A DNA stretch of 64,000 bases, taken from positions 9,734,001 to 9,798,000 of the forward strand of contig NC_065550.1 of the NCBI RefSeq assembly GCF_022605725.1, in the 5' to 3' direction. A program made the translations under genes and the position numbers. The notes under the pieces were generated by a model. It worked only from the letters and a program-made list of their open reading frames with translations. It ran no database searches and was not told the origin of the DNA. Positions 32,291-43,780 of the stretch are shown here, in pieces. The DNA is from Anthonomus grandis grandis. Its lineage: Eukaryota > Arthropoda > Insecta > Coleoptera > Curculionidae. Positions within the stretch are counted from its first letter, which is position 1. The number at the start of each line of letters is the position of its first letter.

Positions 32291-33860
32291 TCACTTCTTA
32301 TCAGAAGGCGATTTAATCAAATGGGATATAATCATCTATAATACTAACAACAGATAAAAAAATGATATTCTTAATAAAAAAAATCCTTGACCATATAAAT
32401 CGATTTACGCCAATTAAAACTAAATTTATCTACGAAAGACCTTATGAAACCTAAGTTTTCCCTTCAAATTGGATAAGAACCATTAAAAAATCGCAAATCC
32501 GATTCAATTAAATGACCTAAGCGCCATTAGCATTTTGCGTTCTATTTCAAAAATAATCGAAAAATGCATTTTCAATTTATAAAGTTAATTTGCTGAAAGC
32601 TAGAATCAATTTTTAAAAATCAATTTGGTAAAAGTACGTAACGATATACGTTTAAATGAAGATGAAAAACAGAGTACCTGTATGACTCTCGACTTTAGTA
32701 AGCCCTTGATAATGTTAACGATAGTATATTGCTGGACAAGTTAAGATATTTTGCTTTATCCAATTATGCTTTTTTTCAAAAAAAAATCCGAATATCAACT
32801 AGTTTCTTTGGGGGTTACCACAAGGTTTCACCTTATCTCTTCTGCTTTTTTCAACTTATGTGGTGGTCATGTATAAATCTGTAAAATATGCTACAATACA
32901 ATAATAAGCTGATGATTCACAGTTATATATACGGATTAATAAAGATAATATCTAAACTATTTAAAATCACCGTATTAGTGACATAAGTAACGTTGAACTT
33001 TTTGCACTAATCATATTTCCAAACTGAATACATTAAAATCTTAAATCATCATCTTAGGTGAAACAATCACATATAAAAAAAAATTGAAGAAAGGATGCAT
33101 CTCGATGTTTCTTATAGTTTATATTGCAACAAATCAAGTAAAAAACCTTGGGGCAATCTTTATCTTTCTTTCTAACCGCATGTTAAACTTAAACTAAAAA
33201 CTATTCAATTACGCCTTTTCAAAAATTTTAAAAAATATCATACACTCAAAGAAAACCATTATTTTTGCGAATCTCTAATGTTGTAGCTCTTTGATGTCAT
33301 GAACAAACATATTATTCAAAAAATTTAGAATGGCTGTATGAGATTTTCGTTCAACATTCCTTATATAGAGACCTCATTAAGCCCTATTTAAATACTAATA
33401 ATATTTTAAATATGGAAAACAGAAGAAGAAAATATATGTATAATTGTATTTATAGAAGTATCAAACAAAGCAGACCAATGTATTTAAGACGGATTTTCAC
33501 AGCCTCTAGGCATATATATAATACAAGGTTCATTCAATGAACCACAGCATCGAACTCTTTAGCGATCTCTTGCAGCTTATATGTGGAACAACTTGCCTTT
33601 GACATTAAAAACTTGTGGTCCAAAGACTTTTTCGAAGCATGTTAAATTAAAATTATTATTTAAATAGCATATATAGCATATGTATTTTTAAACATGAAGA
33701 ATTGCAATTGTCAAGCTGTGGAAAGCCCAAGGGGCTGTTATGCATAGGGGTTTCCTAATGGTCTGGTCGTGTTCCATCGAGGGTTACCAGTGGTCAATAG
33801 CCGTGGAGAAAACCAATAAGGATTCTTAGAAAGACTTAATTAAAATTTAAAAGTAATTTA
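32290..33860 (+). pseudogene. Decayed LINE reverse transcriptase, plus strand
   Basis: Fragments in order along the plus strand: NPIQLNDLSAISILRSISKI (~32490, block 1), STCMTLDFSKPLDNVNDSIL (~32675, with the first Asp), LPQGFTLSLLLFSTYV (~32810) and ADDSQLYIRI (~32910, the ADD block). The region ends with MYLRRIFTASRHIYNTRF (~33480) and EQLAFDIKNLWSK (~33590), followed by a 3' untranslated region. Many stops and frameshifts are present. No endonuclease is seen upstream, so the copy was probably 5'-truncated when it inserted. The 3' end abuts the snap-back element at 33884. Confidence 0.85.
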
Positions 33861-33883
33861 TGTAGCTGGGTAAACTGTATTAT

Positions 33884-34092
33884 GGCAAGTATTCTTGCCA
33901 TCAGCAGACTCTAAAATATATTACAAACAGTTCAAAAACATATACGAACATTTTTTTCTTGACAGGTGACATAAAAAATACGGATCAAATTTCATAATTT
34001 TTTATGCCACCTGTCAAGAAAAAAATGTTCGTATATGTTTTTGAACAGTTTGTAATATATTTTAGAGTCTAATGATGGCAAGAACACTTGCC
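33884..34092. mobile_element. 209-bp snap-back element with palindromic ends
   Basis: Two 96-bp arms (33884-33979 and 33997-34092) are complementary with about five mismatches, around a 17-nt loop. Each arm starts with its own small palindrome, GGCAAG-4 nt-CTTGCC (GGCAAGTATTCTTGCC on the left, GGCAAGTGTTCTTGCC on the right read as complement). The arms share no sequence with the LINE upstream. No clear target duplication flanks it. It could form a long hairpin in DNA or RNA. Confidence 0.9.
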
Positions 34093-34254
34093 GAAATGCA
34101 TCACTCCTGAAATTAGAGGATTAGCATTTTATATGTGGAGAAAAGACTTCCCCTACTAACTTTTCAATATTATATTGACTCCATTTCAGAATGTACTTTT
34201 TCCTTAATGAAATATAAGTTAAAAGTATCAATCCCTATTAGAAACCATATAAAT

Positions 34255-34560
34255 AAAGTTATTTGGTGGTGTTGATACCCATGTTTTTAGCATGGCACTA
34301 ACCAGAGTACCTAACTCTTCTGAACTAAGGTAGTAGGTGTATTTCAGTATGTCCACATATATAGCGTTTTGTTCTTTTGATGCATTTTGCTTGAACCTAA
34401 GCTGTTCTTGGACGGTTTTGGAACATAATGACTGGTACTATGAACTCTGCATATCTCTGAGATAATTTTTTTAAGTCTGGACTTATGATGCGAACCACAT
34501 AACAAGCGTATTGTAAATAGTGAATTACAAAATAAGGTTTCAATTATTGGATTATATAGG
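34255..34560 (-). pseudogene. Unrecognised protein-coding remnant, minus strand
   Basis: On the minus strand a stretch of 37 codons (LKPYFVIHYLQYACYVVRII onward, to SEICRVHS) is followed, after a frameshift, by a 69-codon open stretch. That second stretch contains LRFKQNASKEQNAIYVDILK, YTYYLSSEELGTLVSAMLK and TWVSTPPNN and ends at about 34240. Composition is protein-like and unlike the low-complexity frames around it. I do not recognise the family. It may be a host exon remnant or part of a transposon gene. Confidence 0.4.
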
Positions 34561-36290
34561 GTATATTATTTTAAACCAACGCTTAACCAAAATATTTAAA
34601 CCAAATATTAAATTCTTATACTTATTGGACAAAATAAGCATTTGTCGAATTTTCTAACAAATTTTAAATACAGGGTATCAAGATAATAAGGGACTACTAA
34701 ATGAAATGACTTTTCGATTAGTCATTTACTCTGTATATAAAATCCCCTTGTGACCCAAAAACTAAATAATAATAAGGGCATGAAACTATAGTTAACTACT
34801 GTTACATTTTCATTACAGGAAGCATTATCAAAACTGCTTAGATTTTTCCCATAATAACCGATATAACCCAAAAAAAGTGTCGACAATTGGATATGAGGAT
34901 ATCCTAAATCTTTGGAGAATGCCGGGTGGAAGGCCGGTAAACTGAGAAAAAGTTGTATATTTACTTACCTGCTCAGGTAAAAACGGCTTACATCATTTTT
35001 ATAAATTTGGAAATTACCTCTTTTATGAGATGCAGTGTAAAAAGAAAGAACGCACCTTTTTTGTTTTGTTTTCTAATTTGAATTTTATATGATATATTTA
35101 TGTAATCGATGCGGATTACGAATAAAGATTCATATTGTTCGGGTTTAACTAAGGTTGTTGTATTAAAGCCATTTAGATCTCGCAAACAACTCGACACAAA
35201 TGTTTAGGAAAAAAAATTGTTTATTTTAAATAATATAAAAGATATATTTTGAGAAAACAATCTAAAATTTTTCTATTAGCATTTTTGTTTGTATTTAAAC
35301 ATACATTATGTATTAAGTAACTTTTAATGTCACATTATCTGTAAAATTATGAAATTGTTATTATAAACTTCTTTCTACTTTATGTAAAATTTGTAGAGTA
35401 TTATAATTTAATACAGTTGCTCATTTTGAAGTCGGCTAAATTTTATTTTCTTTCACCATGTTTTAGTAATAATTTATAATTTATTTTTTTTGAAGAAATT
35501 TTTGAGGAGCGACAATAATATTACTTTTGAAATACATTCTAATACAAATTGTTAAGACAAAATTAAAAGAATTTAATTACATAGCCATACCTAGCTTATT
35601 ACAAGATACTTAAGTTTTTACATTTTCGGGTTAAAAATGTAGAATTATTAAGTAAAAAAATCTTTTTACACGTAAGGAAAGCATTCAACAGTGCCCTACT
35701 GAACTTCTTATATGAATTTGCACTGGGGAGAGGAAACTAATTTATCTATGACTCAATTATAGTGATGTTAGAAGAATATCTACCACTAAAAAGAGAGATG
35801 CTAAAGTTTTTCACCGAAACAATTTTTATCTTAGATTCCGTGCATTTACCTACTTCATTATTAGAATAAATGCACGACATCAGTCGTAACATATTCAACG
35901 GACTTTAGATATTTTCTCTAAATCAAAATCTTCTGCAAGTGAAAAATATATTAACATGTGTCAATATTGAGAGGTGTGTTTGACCATCTCAAGAAGGACT
36001 GATGATGTTATTCGTTGTGGGTAAATTTAGATATTAAGAGTTACTCTATCTACTTAAATACATATTTATGTCAAATTTTTCATATCCAAGAGATATGCGC
36101 AGTTTGACTGCAATAGTTTTTTTTTACAAAAAAAATTAAAAATTTCAACATTATTTAATTTCATCTTGACATCAGAAATGTTACTTTAATGCCAATAATA
36201 GGTTCTATTTGGATTCTAGAAAAATGGAGGATTACCTTGACTTAATTTAATGAGTAAATAAAGATTTTTTATTTTATAAACATATTAGCT
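34561..36290. other. AT-rich gap
   Basis: At 34668-34736 a TACAGGGTATCAAGAT word is followed by a hairpin AAATGAAATGACTTTT..AGTCATTT and CTGTATA, which may be the scar of a very small TIR element. The 33-base word at 35369-35401 is almost identical to 36357-36389 inside the transposase pseudogene, so a transposase C-terminal scrap may lie here. At 35690-35870 a plus-strand stretch (KAFNSALLNFLYEFALG, EYLPLKREMLKFFTET) looks protein-like but is not assignable. Confidence 0.4.
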
Positions 36291-36294
36291 ATAT

Positions 36295-37144
36295 TTAGTA
36301 ATTTTCAAAAAGTCCTCCGTTTTGTTCAAAACATAAATTAATTCGTTCCTAAAAACTTCTTTCTACTATATGTAAAATTTGTAGAGTTACTTGACCAAAC
36401 GTATCTCGTATTTTATGCTCCACATATATATAACTGCCGTTATAGGTATATTTCTATAACCAACTTCTTTTATAAAACCCCATAAGAAAAATAAATAATA
36501 ATTTTGTTAAGTCAGGCAATCTGGCTAATCAATTAATAGGTCCATTCCTTCCTATCCATTTTCCTTCAAAGGTCACATTCAAATGTTTCTAGAAAAATGT
36601 GCAGAAGCTCCGTCGGTTTCTAGTAATTAATGGAAATTTCGCAAGTGATATAGGGAGTTTATTTTGTAAGAATTCAAGATACGTTTCTCCATTAAAATGA
36701 CCTTTAAAAAAACATTTAATGACCACATATGCTGGTAGTCGATCTGCCGCATGAAATGGGAGTTTTTGGATGAATAATAGTGAAAAAAGTAAATAATAGT
36801 GAAGTACAAGTCAGTTTTATATATCTCTATCAAAAAGTAATGGATGAAAAGGATTCCTTTTTAAAATTCGTTTCAATAATCTCTTTCACTTATTCCAACT
36901 GCTCTTTATTTGCTTGACTTAGGTGAGGATCTTTGGTTACCGTTAATAACACATTTAACTCTTGCTGATTAGTAACGGGCCTTATTCTTTCTACCTTTGG
37001 GTAACAAACATTCACTGCCTCCACGAATTCCGCTAATAACCCTCTAAAAGATTTTTCATCTAGACATCTATCAGGATAACGCGCCCCATACATTCGAGAG
37101 GCTAAAAGGCAATTATTTTTACATTCACCCAACACAAATATCAT
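36295..37144 (-). pseudogene. DUF4817/mariner-type transposase pseudogene, nearly full length
   Basis: The 84-codon frame at 36890-37144 begins MIFVLGECKNNCLLASRMYG, ARYPDRCLDEKSF, YPKVERIRPVTN, with LNVLLTVTKDPHLS later. This is the DUF4817 N-terminal helix-turn-helix with its usual ATG. Lower down, in other frames: YYSSKNSHFMRQIDYQHMWS and LNVF (36700-36790), FNGETYLEFLQNKLPISLAK (~36650), EGKWIGRNGPIN and LARLPDLTKLLFIFLMGF (36480-36560). It closes with RINLCFEQNGGLFENY and a TAA at 36295-36297, with an AATAAA-like signal beyond. The second-Asp block (FQHDG) is unrecognisable and several stops occur. I could not define TIRs. Confidence 0.85.
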
Positions 37145-38639
37145 GTCAACAAGTTCGTTATTTTTTAAATTCGCTTTATATGCAATTTTAGTTTAAAAAT
37201 CTTTTAAGTAAAACTTCCCTTAGAAACGGTACTTCAAAATACTAAATACTTAGTTGATAGTAATTGATTTGTTATATTATTAGTTGATACACATAAAAAT
37301 GGTATTGTCATCATAAATGTCACCCAAAACTGTCAAAAATTTATTTAGAAAAATAGTTGAAATATTTTGCTTAGCAACAAAAAATATTATTAAAATACCT
37401 ATTTTGTTTAGAGTGGAAATTTTTTGGTTCTTGTTTAAACATTTTATATCTACAGATAATTATCGTGAATATTTTAGAAACGACTAAAAATGCTAATATG
37501 TTATATCATAATTTTTTTTGGTTAACCAAATTATTGCATTTAAACTGCGCATGATGATATATTTAGCGTATATTACTAAGTGGCCTAACGTGGCACCAAA
37601 AATGAAATAAAAATGATTAAAAAAAATGCCGCTTAGATCGCCACATTTTTTGAAGCACCCGTATATTTCAAAATATTTTCCAAACATGCGCATTCCGAAA
37701 AATTTTAAGAGGTTAGTAAATATTAACCCTTTTTTTAGGCTTTATGGAAGACCGAAGAACTGTTGCAGGATTCTCTATAAGTTACATTTTTTTAATAATA
37801 CGTTTCTCCGTTTAAGTATTAAACCATCTATTTTGATATCCTTAAGTATTCAAATTTTTTATTACACACTAATAAGAAAAAGCGCAATGAGGGAAATACG
37901 CAAAAAATATGAAAACATTTGAAATATTAAGATAATTTTTTGATCGCTGCTTAAGCGTTTGGAAAATTTTATTCCGCACTGTTTTTGTTTGGTTTAACAT
38001 TTATAAAAAAAACTACTTTAAATTAATCGTAATATAGAGTGAACATAATATGCCAATATATATTTGAATGTAATATGCCAATAATTGTTTAGAAAATACC
38101 TTCTTTTAACTTATTAAATTAAAATAGTCAAAAAATGGTTTTCAAATATTTTTTCTAAAAATTTTTTAATTTGAGGTAAATAATTAATTTTCTTTCTTGA
38201 CATCTTTTATCTATCAGTAAGAGAATTCTACACGAAAGGTTTAAAGCCTACCATTCAAAACTACTGCTTAACAGTTTTAAAATGTAGAGAATAATGTAAA
38301 GTAAGGAAACCTATTGAGCTGAAGTTGTTCTGTTCGTAGCTAAAGCAGGCCCCAAAAAAACAAATATGGCGGAAAAGTAGGTAAAGACTTTGAACCAATG
38401 TGAAACGGAGGTCGGTAACGTGGGTTCTCGGCTTTATTTTAAATTTCGGAGAGCTCACTTGCTTTGGCAAATTTTATGAGGGTTGTTAGTCTCTTGATAT
38501 TGTATATTTAAAAATGAGCAACGATTAACATATAATAATTCTTTTTTAAATTTTACTACTTTTGTTTGTTAAATTGTATCAAACGACTAGAATTTTATCC
38601 ATAAATGTTTCGTAATATACAAAGTGTGCGTGTTAACAA
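37145..38639. other. AT-rich gap
   Basis: Frames at 37493-37693, 37626-37922 and 38261-38470 are short and unrecognised. Positions 38330-38470 are somewhat GC-richer and contain a short AATATGGCGGAAAAGTAG stretch without a continuing frame. Confidence 0.45.
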
Positions 38640-38830
38640 TATAACAACCCTGGGCAGGCCATTGTCCCTTACCTATTGTCGCCAGCGTGCCCACGCCGGG
38701 TTTTATTGGATACTATCTGCACGTGTCAAATAGTGCCAAAAATCTGGGTATATATCCTTGCCTTGTTTATGCCTTAATGTGTTCTTAAGGCAACGTTGCC
38801 AGATATACTTATTAGTAGTAGAGGTTTTGT
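38640..38830. other. GC-richer block of ~190 bp
   Basis: This stands out from the AT-rich flanks. It contains CCCTGGGCAGGCCATTGTCC, GCCCACGCCGGG and the palindrome GGCAACGTTGCC. I find no tRNA-like A and B boxes and no long reading frame. It could be a promoter or 5' exon, a SINE or a decayed repeat. Confidence 0.5.
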
Positions 38831-41800
38831 AATTGAAAAATAAAATTTTGAAAAAAGGAAATCTCTTTTTATTATTTAACAACTAAGAAACCAGGAAGTA
38901 TTAATTAAGCATTGCTTATGGGCTTAAATTATCATATTATTATCATTTTCAAATTGACCAAACATCTATCGCAGGAGTATTTCGCCAACTAGCGAAACTC
39001 TTAAAATTTTTTAAAATGTAATTTTCTATCGAAATTTACTAAAAAAATATATATATCATTTTGGATGTATTTAAAATCAAGATAATCAAACTATAAAAAA
39101 AGAATAATTTCAGAAATTATCAACAATAAAAGCATTAATAAAAAACATACAGATAATTTAAGTACATTATCTGTATCTTGTTTTTTATTATACCTTATCT
39201 TATTAAAATAATAAAACCAAATGGCTAAAAATATAATTGTTAGATATGCCCGCTGTACAAAAAAGATCATCCGTAGTTTATTTATTTATTTTGTTATCAG
39301 TCAACCGAAAAAATCATAACAACTATATCATGTTGCGCTACCTAAGGAATCTCTGTATCACTTTTTAATCAATATTATACATATAAAAGAACAATATATA
39401 TTAACTAATAACAAAATATGTTAATGTAATAAAGGCAGTATAGTACTGATATAATCATAAGTCATGACCGAAGCTTGCATACATATACGCAAACAAAGTT
39501 ACATTTTGGAATAACATGCTAACACCTCTAAATCTAACAGATGTATTATTACTTTATGACCTTATTGAAAAAAATAATGCAATATTGTCACAACCCTAAA
39601 ATAACCCAGTGTGTCCATTAGAAAATGATGCATACGCTTTAAAGGAATCTAGTGCGACCAGAATTACTACAAATTTTTAAAAAATTACAAAGTTACGATA
39701 AAAAAACCGTAGAGTAGTTTTTTTAGCCCTTGGCCAATTTATCCACATAATGTGGACCTGGGGTAGTATTGACTTTATTGATTTTTGAATACGGCAGTCA
39801 CAAATTGCAGTATATAGTTGTGAGCAAATAAAAATGTAACAAATGTTACTGCGAGCAGTGGTATTCTGTTAACTATATAAATGAAATTAAATTTTGTGCC
39901 TTTAATAGATAAACATATGATTACGATAGGAATAGATCCTCTTATTATAAGAAATTTAGTAAAAATTCTTATACATAGTAAACATCTCCTATAGTTTCTA
40001 ACATTTTCTATATTTGTCTATATTATATTCGGTAAGTACTCCATCTGTTACCTTAAAAATTAATGTAATGCTAAACATTAAAAGGCACAAGTTTGCCTCT
40101 AAGTAATAGTACCTTTTAACCGAAAAACCGTGATCATCCTATTTCACCATGAATGCTTATTTATACTCTGTAATATCAAAACATTGTTGGAATATAACTA
40201 ACTGGAATAGAAGTAAACAGTTTCAAATTTTCATAATATGTTATAGACATTTTCATAAACCTTAAGTACCTCTGACTTGAACTAACATAATAAAATAATA
40301 TTCTTTACAATTTGCTCTATTGTACCCAAAAGTCAATAAAACCCCAATAGCTCAGTATGGTAATAGCCTTTCTCGGTAAAAGCAAAAATTTTATGACCCT
40401 TCCTTTACTACTACCAAACGAGTGTCTATTTAAGATAAAGCTGCTTTTAAAACTATTCTTGTAACACCTGCACTTTGAGTTTTTGCTTGATGTATTGTAA
40501 ATGTATGTATTATACTAAATAATAGCTTTAACAAGTTAATAATTTTAGATTTTAACATTGATTTTAGCATGAGAGTACTAAACTGATTAGCCATCAGGAT
40601 CTTACGAATATTGTAAAAATCTATTTTATCTATCTACACAACATTTAAAGTGTCTAAAATTCGTTTACTTTTTTTTAAGCTAATTGACTTTAATTAAAAA
40701 AAATAATAAAAATTAACACTAGCAGGATACCCTCTCATCTTAAAAAAATATTTATTATCAGTTTCAACACTCTGCATCAAGAGAACAAATTACATCAATA
40801 TAAAAGAGGTACTATATTATGTTATCTATATAGAGACATGCTACACAGACAGACTTTTAACCCATTTTCAATACCAAATTACTTATTAAATATTAATAAA
40901 TTCAAGAAATATTATTTAACATCGATTATATGCAACTTACAGAGCTTATGTATTATGATAAAAATTCTTTTTAACTTGTACGCGGTACACGCCCTTTTAC
41001 GGTGCACGCCGGCACTATTACGAAATTTCTGAACTCATTCATCAAAAGGAAAATCTGTAAGTTTTAGTACGAGATTCAATGGTAAATTTATAGACTTAAT
41101 TTAAGCCGGCCTTTTTGAGAAAAAATTGATTATTTCTTCGAGTAAATTTATACGTATTCATACCTATTAATTATAAAATAATTAAGGATTAATTATGAAA
41201 TCACATTACGACCTGTTATTCTTAAGGTATTATTTTATATTAATTATTTTGTAAATTTATTTTTTATATATAGAATCAAATCGAAAATCGAGAAAATAGA
41301 TTAATGAAAATAATAATACTAATACTAATAATAATAATAGTAATAATAATAGCTTTTATTTTCAACAATTATTACCTAATTATCGGAAAATCACTAAAAA
41401 ATATTGGTAAAAAACTCATAAAAAGCACCTATAAAACTTAGTTCCTTTTTTAATAAAATCCACTGTTAGTAAACACCTTAAAGATAAAACTAGTATAAAT
41501 AAAATGAGAATTAAATGATTACTTCATGAAATATATTAAATGAAAAAGAATCTCTTAAATTAAAATTATAACTTTCCTGACTTATTACTGTCAGTATTTT
41601 GACTTTTCATGTATAACTTGAGAAAAACCAATTCTCATTTATTTAGTACAACTTTAGTGCAATAGGATAAGCTATTACACAGCTTACCCTGTGTGGATGA
41701 CAGTGCTAACATGCGGATGCAATGATGTCAGTGAGATATGTATTAATATTTAAAAAGCACGATTGGTTTTTTCGAGTTGATTTAAAAAAAAAACATTTTA

Positions 41801-43440
41801 TCCTTAAGGAATTTAACCAGTTTAAAGATTTAAATATTTTCAAAGATTATGTGCCAATGAGAACAACCCAAGTTCATAACACTGAACAATTTGCTGACTT
41901 TTAGCAGCATATCTATCGTATAATAAAAAAAGTTATTTATTGCATCACAAGGTAGTTGATTAGTAGACTGTCCTGACTACTTTATTTTACTTATTTCAAG
42001 GCAATACGATTTATTTCTTATCACTATATGCGGACAGTCTTTATATTCATCGATAATATTTGATTTCCGTGACAAGATCTTTAGGGTAATATTTAGGCAG
42101 ATGGGCATATAATTACATCTAAAAAAACATTCATTTGCAGTAATGTTACAGAATACTACTTTGAAACGAGCAAGAGCTGAATCTCTCATCTCTTAGATAA
42201 AAATATGAGAAAAAGTGGTAATTTGAACCAGAATTAACAGTAGTATAGATGAACCAAATATTTGTTATAAGACCTCTCTAGGACTAAGGCGGCCAGGTTA
42301 CTATCTTACTAGAGTCAAAATAAAAACACTAAGTGTCGGCCTCAAAATAATTTTTTATGTCCCAAAGGTTACATGTTTTGCTTAAAATAATATAATATTT
42401 TATAGCAATTCTGCATAGGTACAAGCTTGATCCTTATCACATAAAACTTCATGAAGAGCTTTACGGACAAATGCGTGAATATTACCATTTTTTGAGAAAC
42501 GTTATTTTTTTAAATTGTTTTTTTTTTAATCAGTTTTTGTTGTTTGTTTTCCTAAAAGGTAAACATAAATATATATTACTGGGTACCTAATCATCCTCAC
42601 TAGATTAAAACTGGATCAAATCAACATCACTGGACTATTAACGTATGGTGTGATATTTTTATAGATAGAATTAATGGCTCCTATTTTTTTCAAGGCTATT
42701 TAAATAGACATATGTACATATATTTTTTTATAAAATCAGTAGTCTTGATAACTAAACCAGAATGTAAATCCTGATGCTTGACCCCCTTTAATATTTTTTA
42801 TGGGGGTTAAAGGATAAAGTAGTGGCTACTGCACCTATGACTTCAGAGGATATAAAAAAAAGTGGGTATCAAGCTCATTTTAAGAAAAAATAAGAAAGGT
42901 TTTGAAAGTCGAAGGCTGCCATTTTGAACAAGTTCTTAGGAATAGATAATTAAAAACTAGGCAGTAAAAATTTGTTTTATTGTAGTTACATACCTATCAG
43001 TTATAGTCTTAGTCTCCTAACTAGTAGAGCGATTAAAATTACTTTTTTTTGTAAACAGCCTTCGTGTTTTTAAAATAAAAAACTCATTTAAAATAAGAAA
43101 TTGACTTCCCCCCCTACTCTTATGAGGGTGCCGATTAGCTAAGGGAAAAATATAAAAAACTCACTGTGTATGTTTTGATAAACTTGCATCTTAATCATTG
43201 GAAAAGCGATATATTTTTAACGTAAATAGAAATTATACAGGAAGTTCCAAAAAACCAATAATCTATGGATTTAGCGCTCTTCATAACGAAAATATAAAGT
43301 GCTGTAGCAAATTAGAGAAAAACATACTAGGTAAAATTATATGGTTTGTTTTTTCTTCAGAAAACTTTAATTTTTAAAGTTCTTAGTTGAATTAATAGGT
43401 CCAAAAAAAAAGTTAAAATCTAATGGATTTAGGCGGTCGA
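38831..43440. other. AT-rich sequence, no supported gene
   Basis: Frames at 40838-41032, 41722-41904 and 41977-42189 (minus) match no known family. An (AAT/ACT)n microsatellite lies at 41310-41350. Around 42779-42812 GACCCCCTTTAA is followed by GGGGGTTAAAGG, a small hairpin. Confidence 0.45.
41310..41350 (+). repeat. (AAT)n microsatellite with ACT variants
   Basis: This is a run of AAT-type trinucleotides interrupted by ACTAAT units. Confidence 0.9.
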
Positions 43441-43780
43441 AAAGGCTATTAATATAGAATCCACACTATAAAGCAAAAGAATATTTATTCTGAGACTGTT
43501 CCTCTCGTGTAGCTAGTATATTTTCGGCTTTCCAAATATGTGTTTCTTGAATTATACATTTATCCTCATCCGTAAATAAATAGCCCCTAAATATTCTTTA
43601 ATTTTGAATGACCCATCTGCTAAAATTCATTTTTTAAATTTCGACACCCGTTTCCAATTTTTAACTTGTTGATTTTTAGATTGTTATTAAACAAAACCAT
43701 ACTTGATGATATTTTCTTTCTACATCTAAATGACGCCTCTCTTGATGATTTGATGTTCATTTATGTTTATTTATTCTTAT
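43440..43780 (-). pseudogene. DUF4817/mariner-type transposase scrap
   Basis: On the minus strand YLFTDEDKCIIQETHIWKAE, NILATREEQSQNKYSFAL, then a stop and CG, matches the block around the first catalytic Asp (ILFTDEATF...N.H.W..ENP...RE..Q..S...WCG). The upstream part shares ATATTTTCTTT and CTAAATGACGCCT words with the transposase scrap at 28497-28720. The second and third catalytic blocks are not visible. Confidence 0.6.

Noticed and set aside
34668..34736. Tiny TIR element with TACAGGG and CTGTATA ends
   Set aside because: The arms agree over only a few bases besides a short inner hairpin, so it is not separable from chance.
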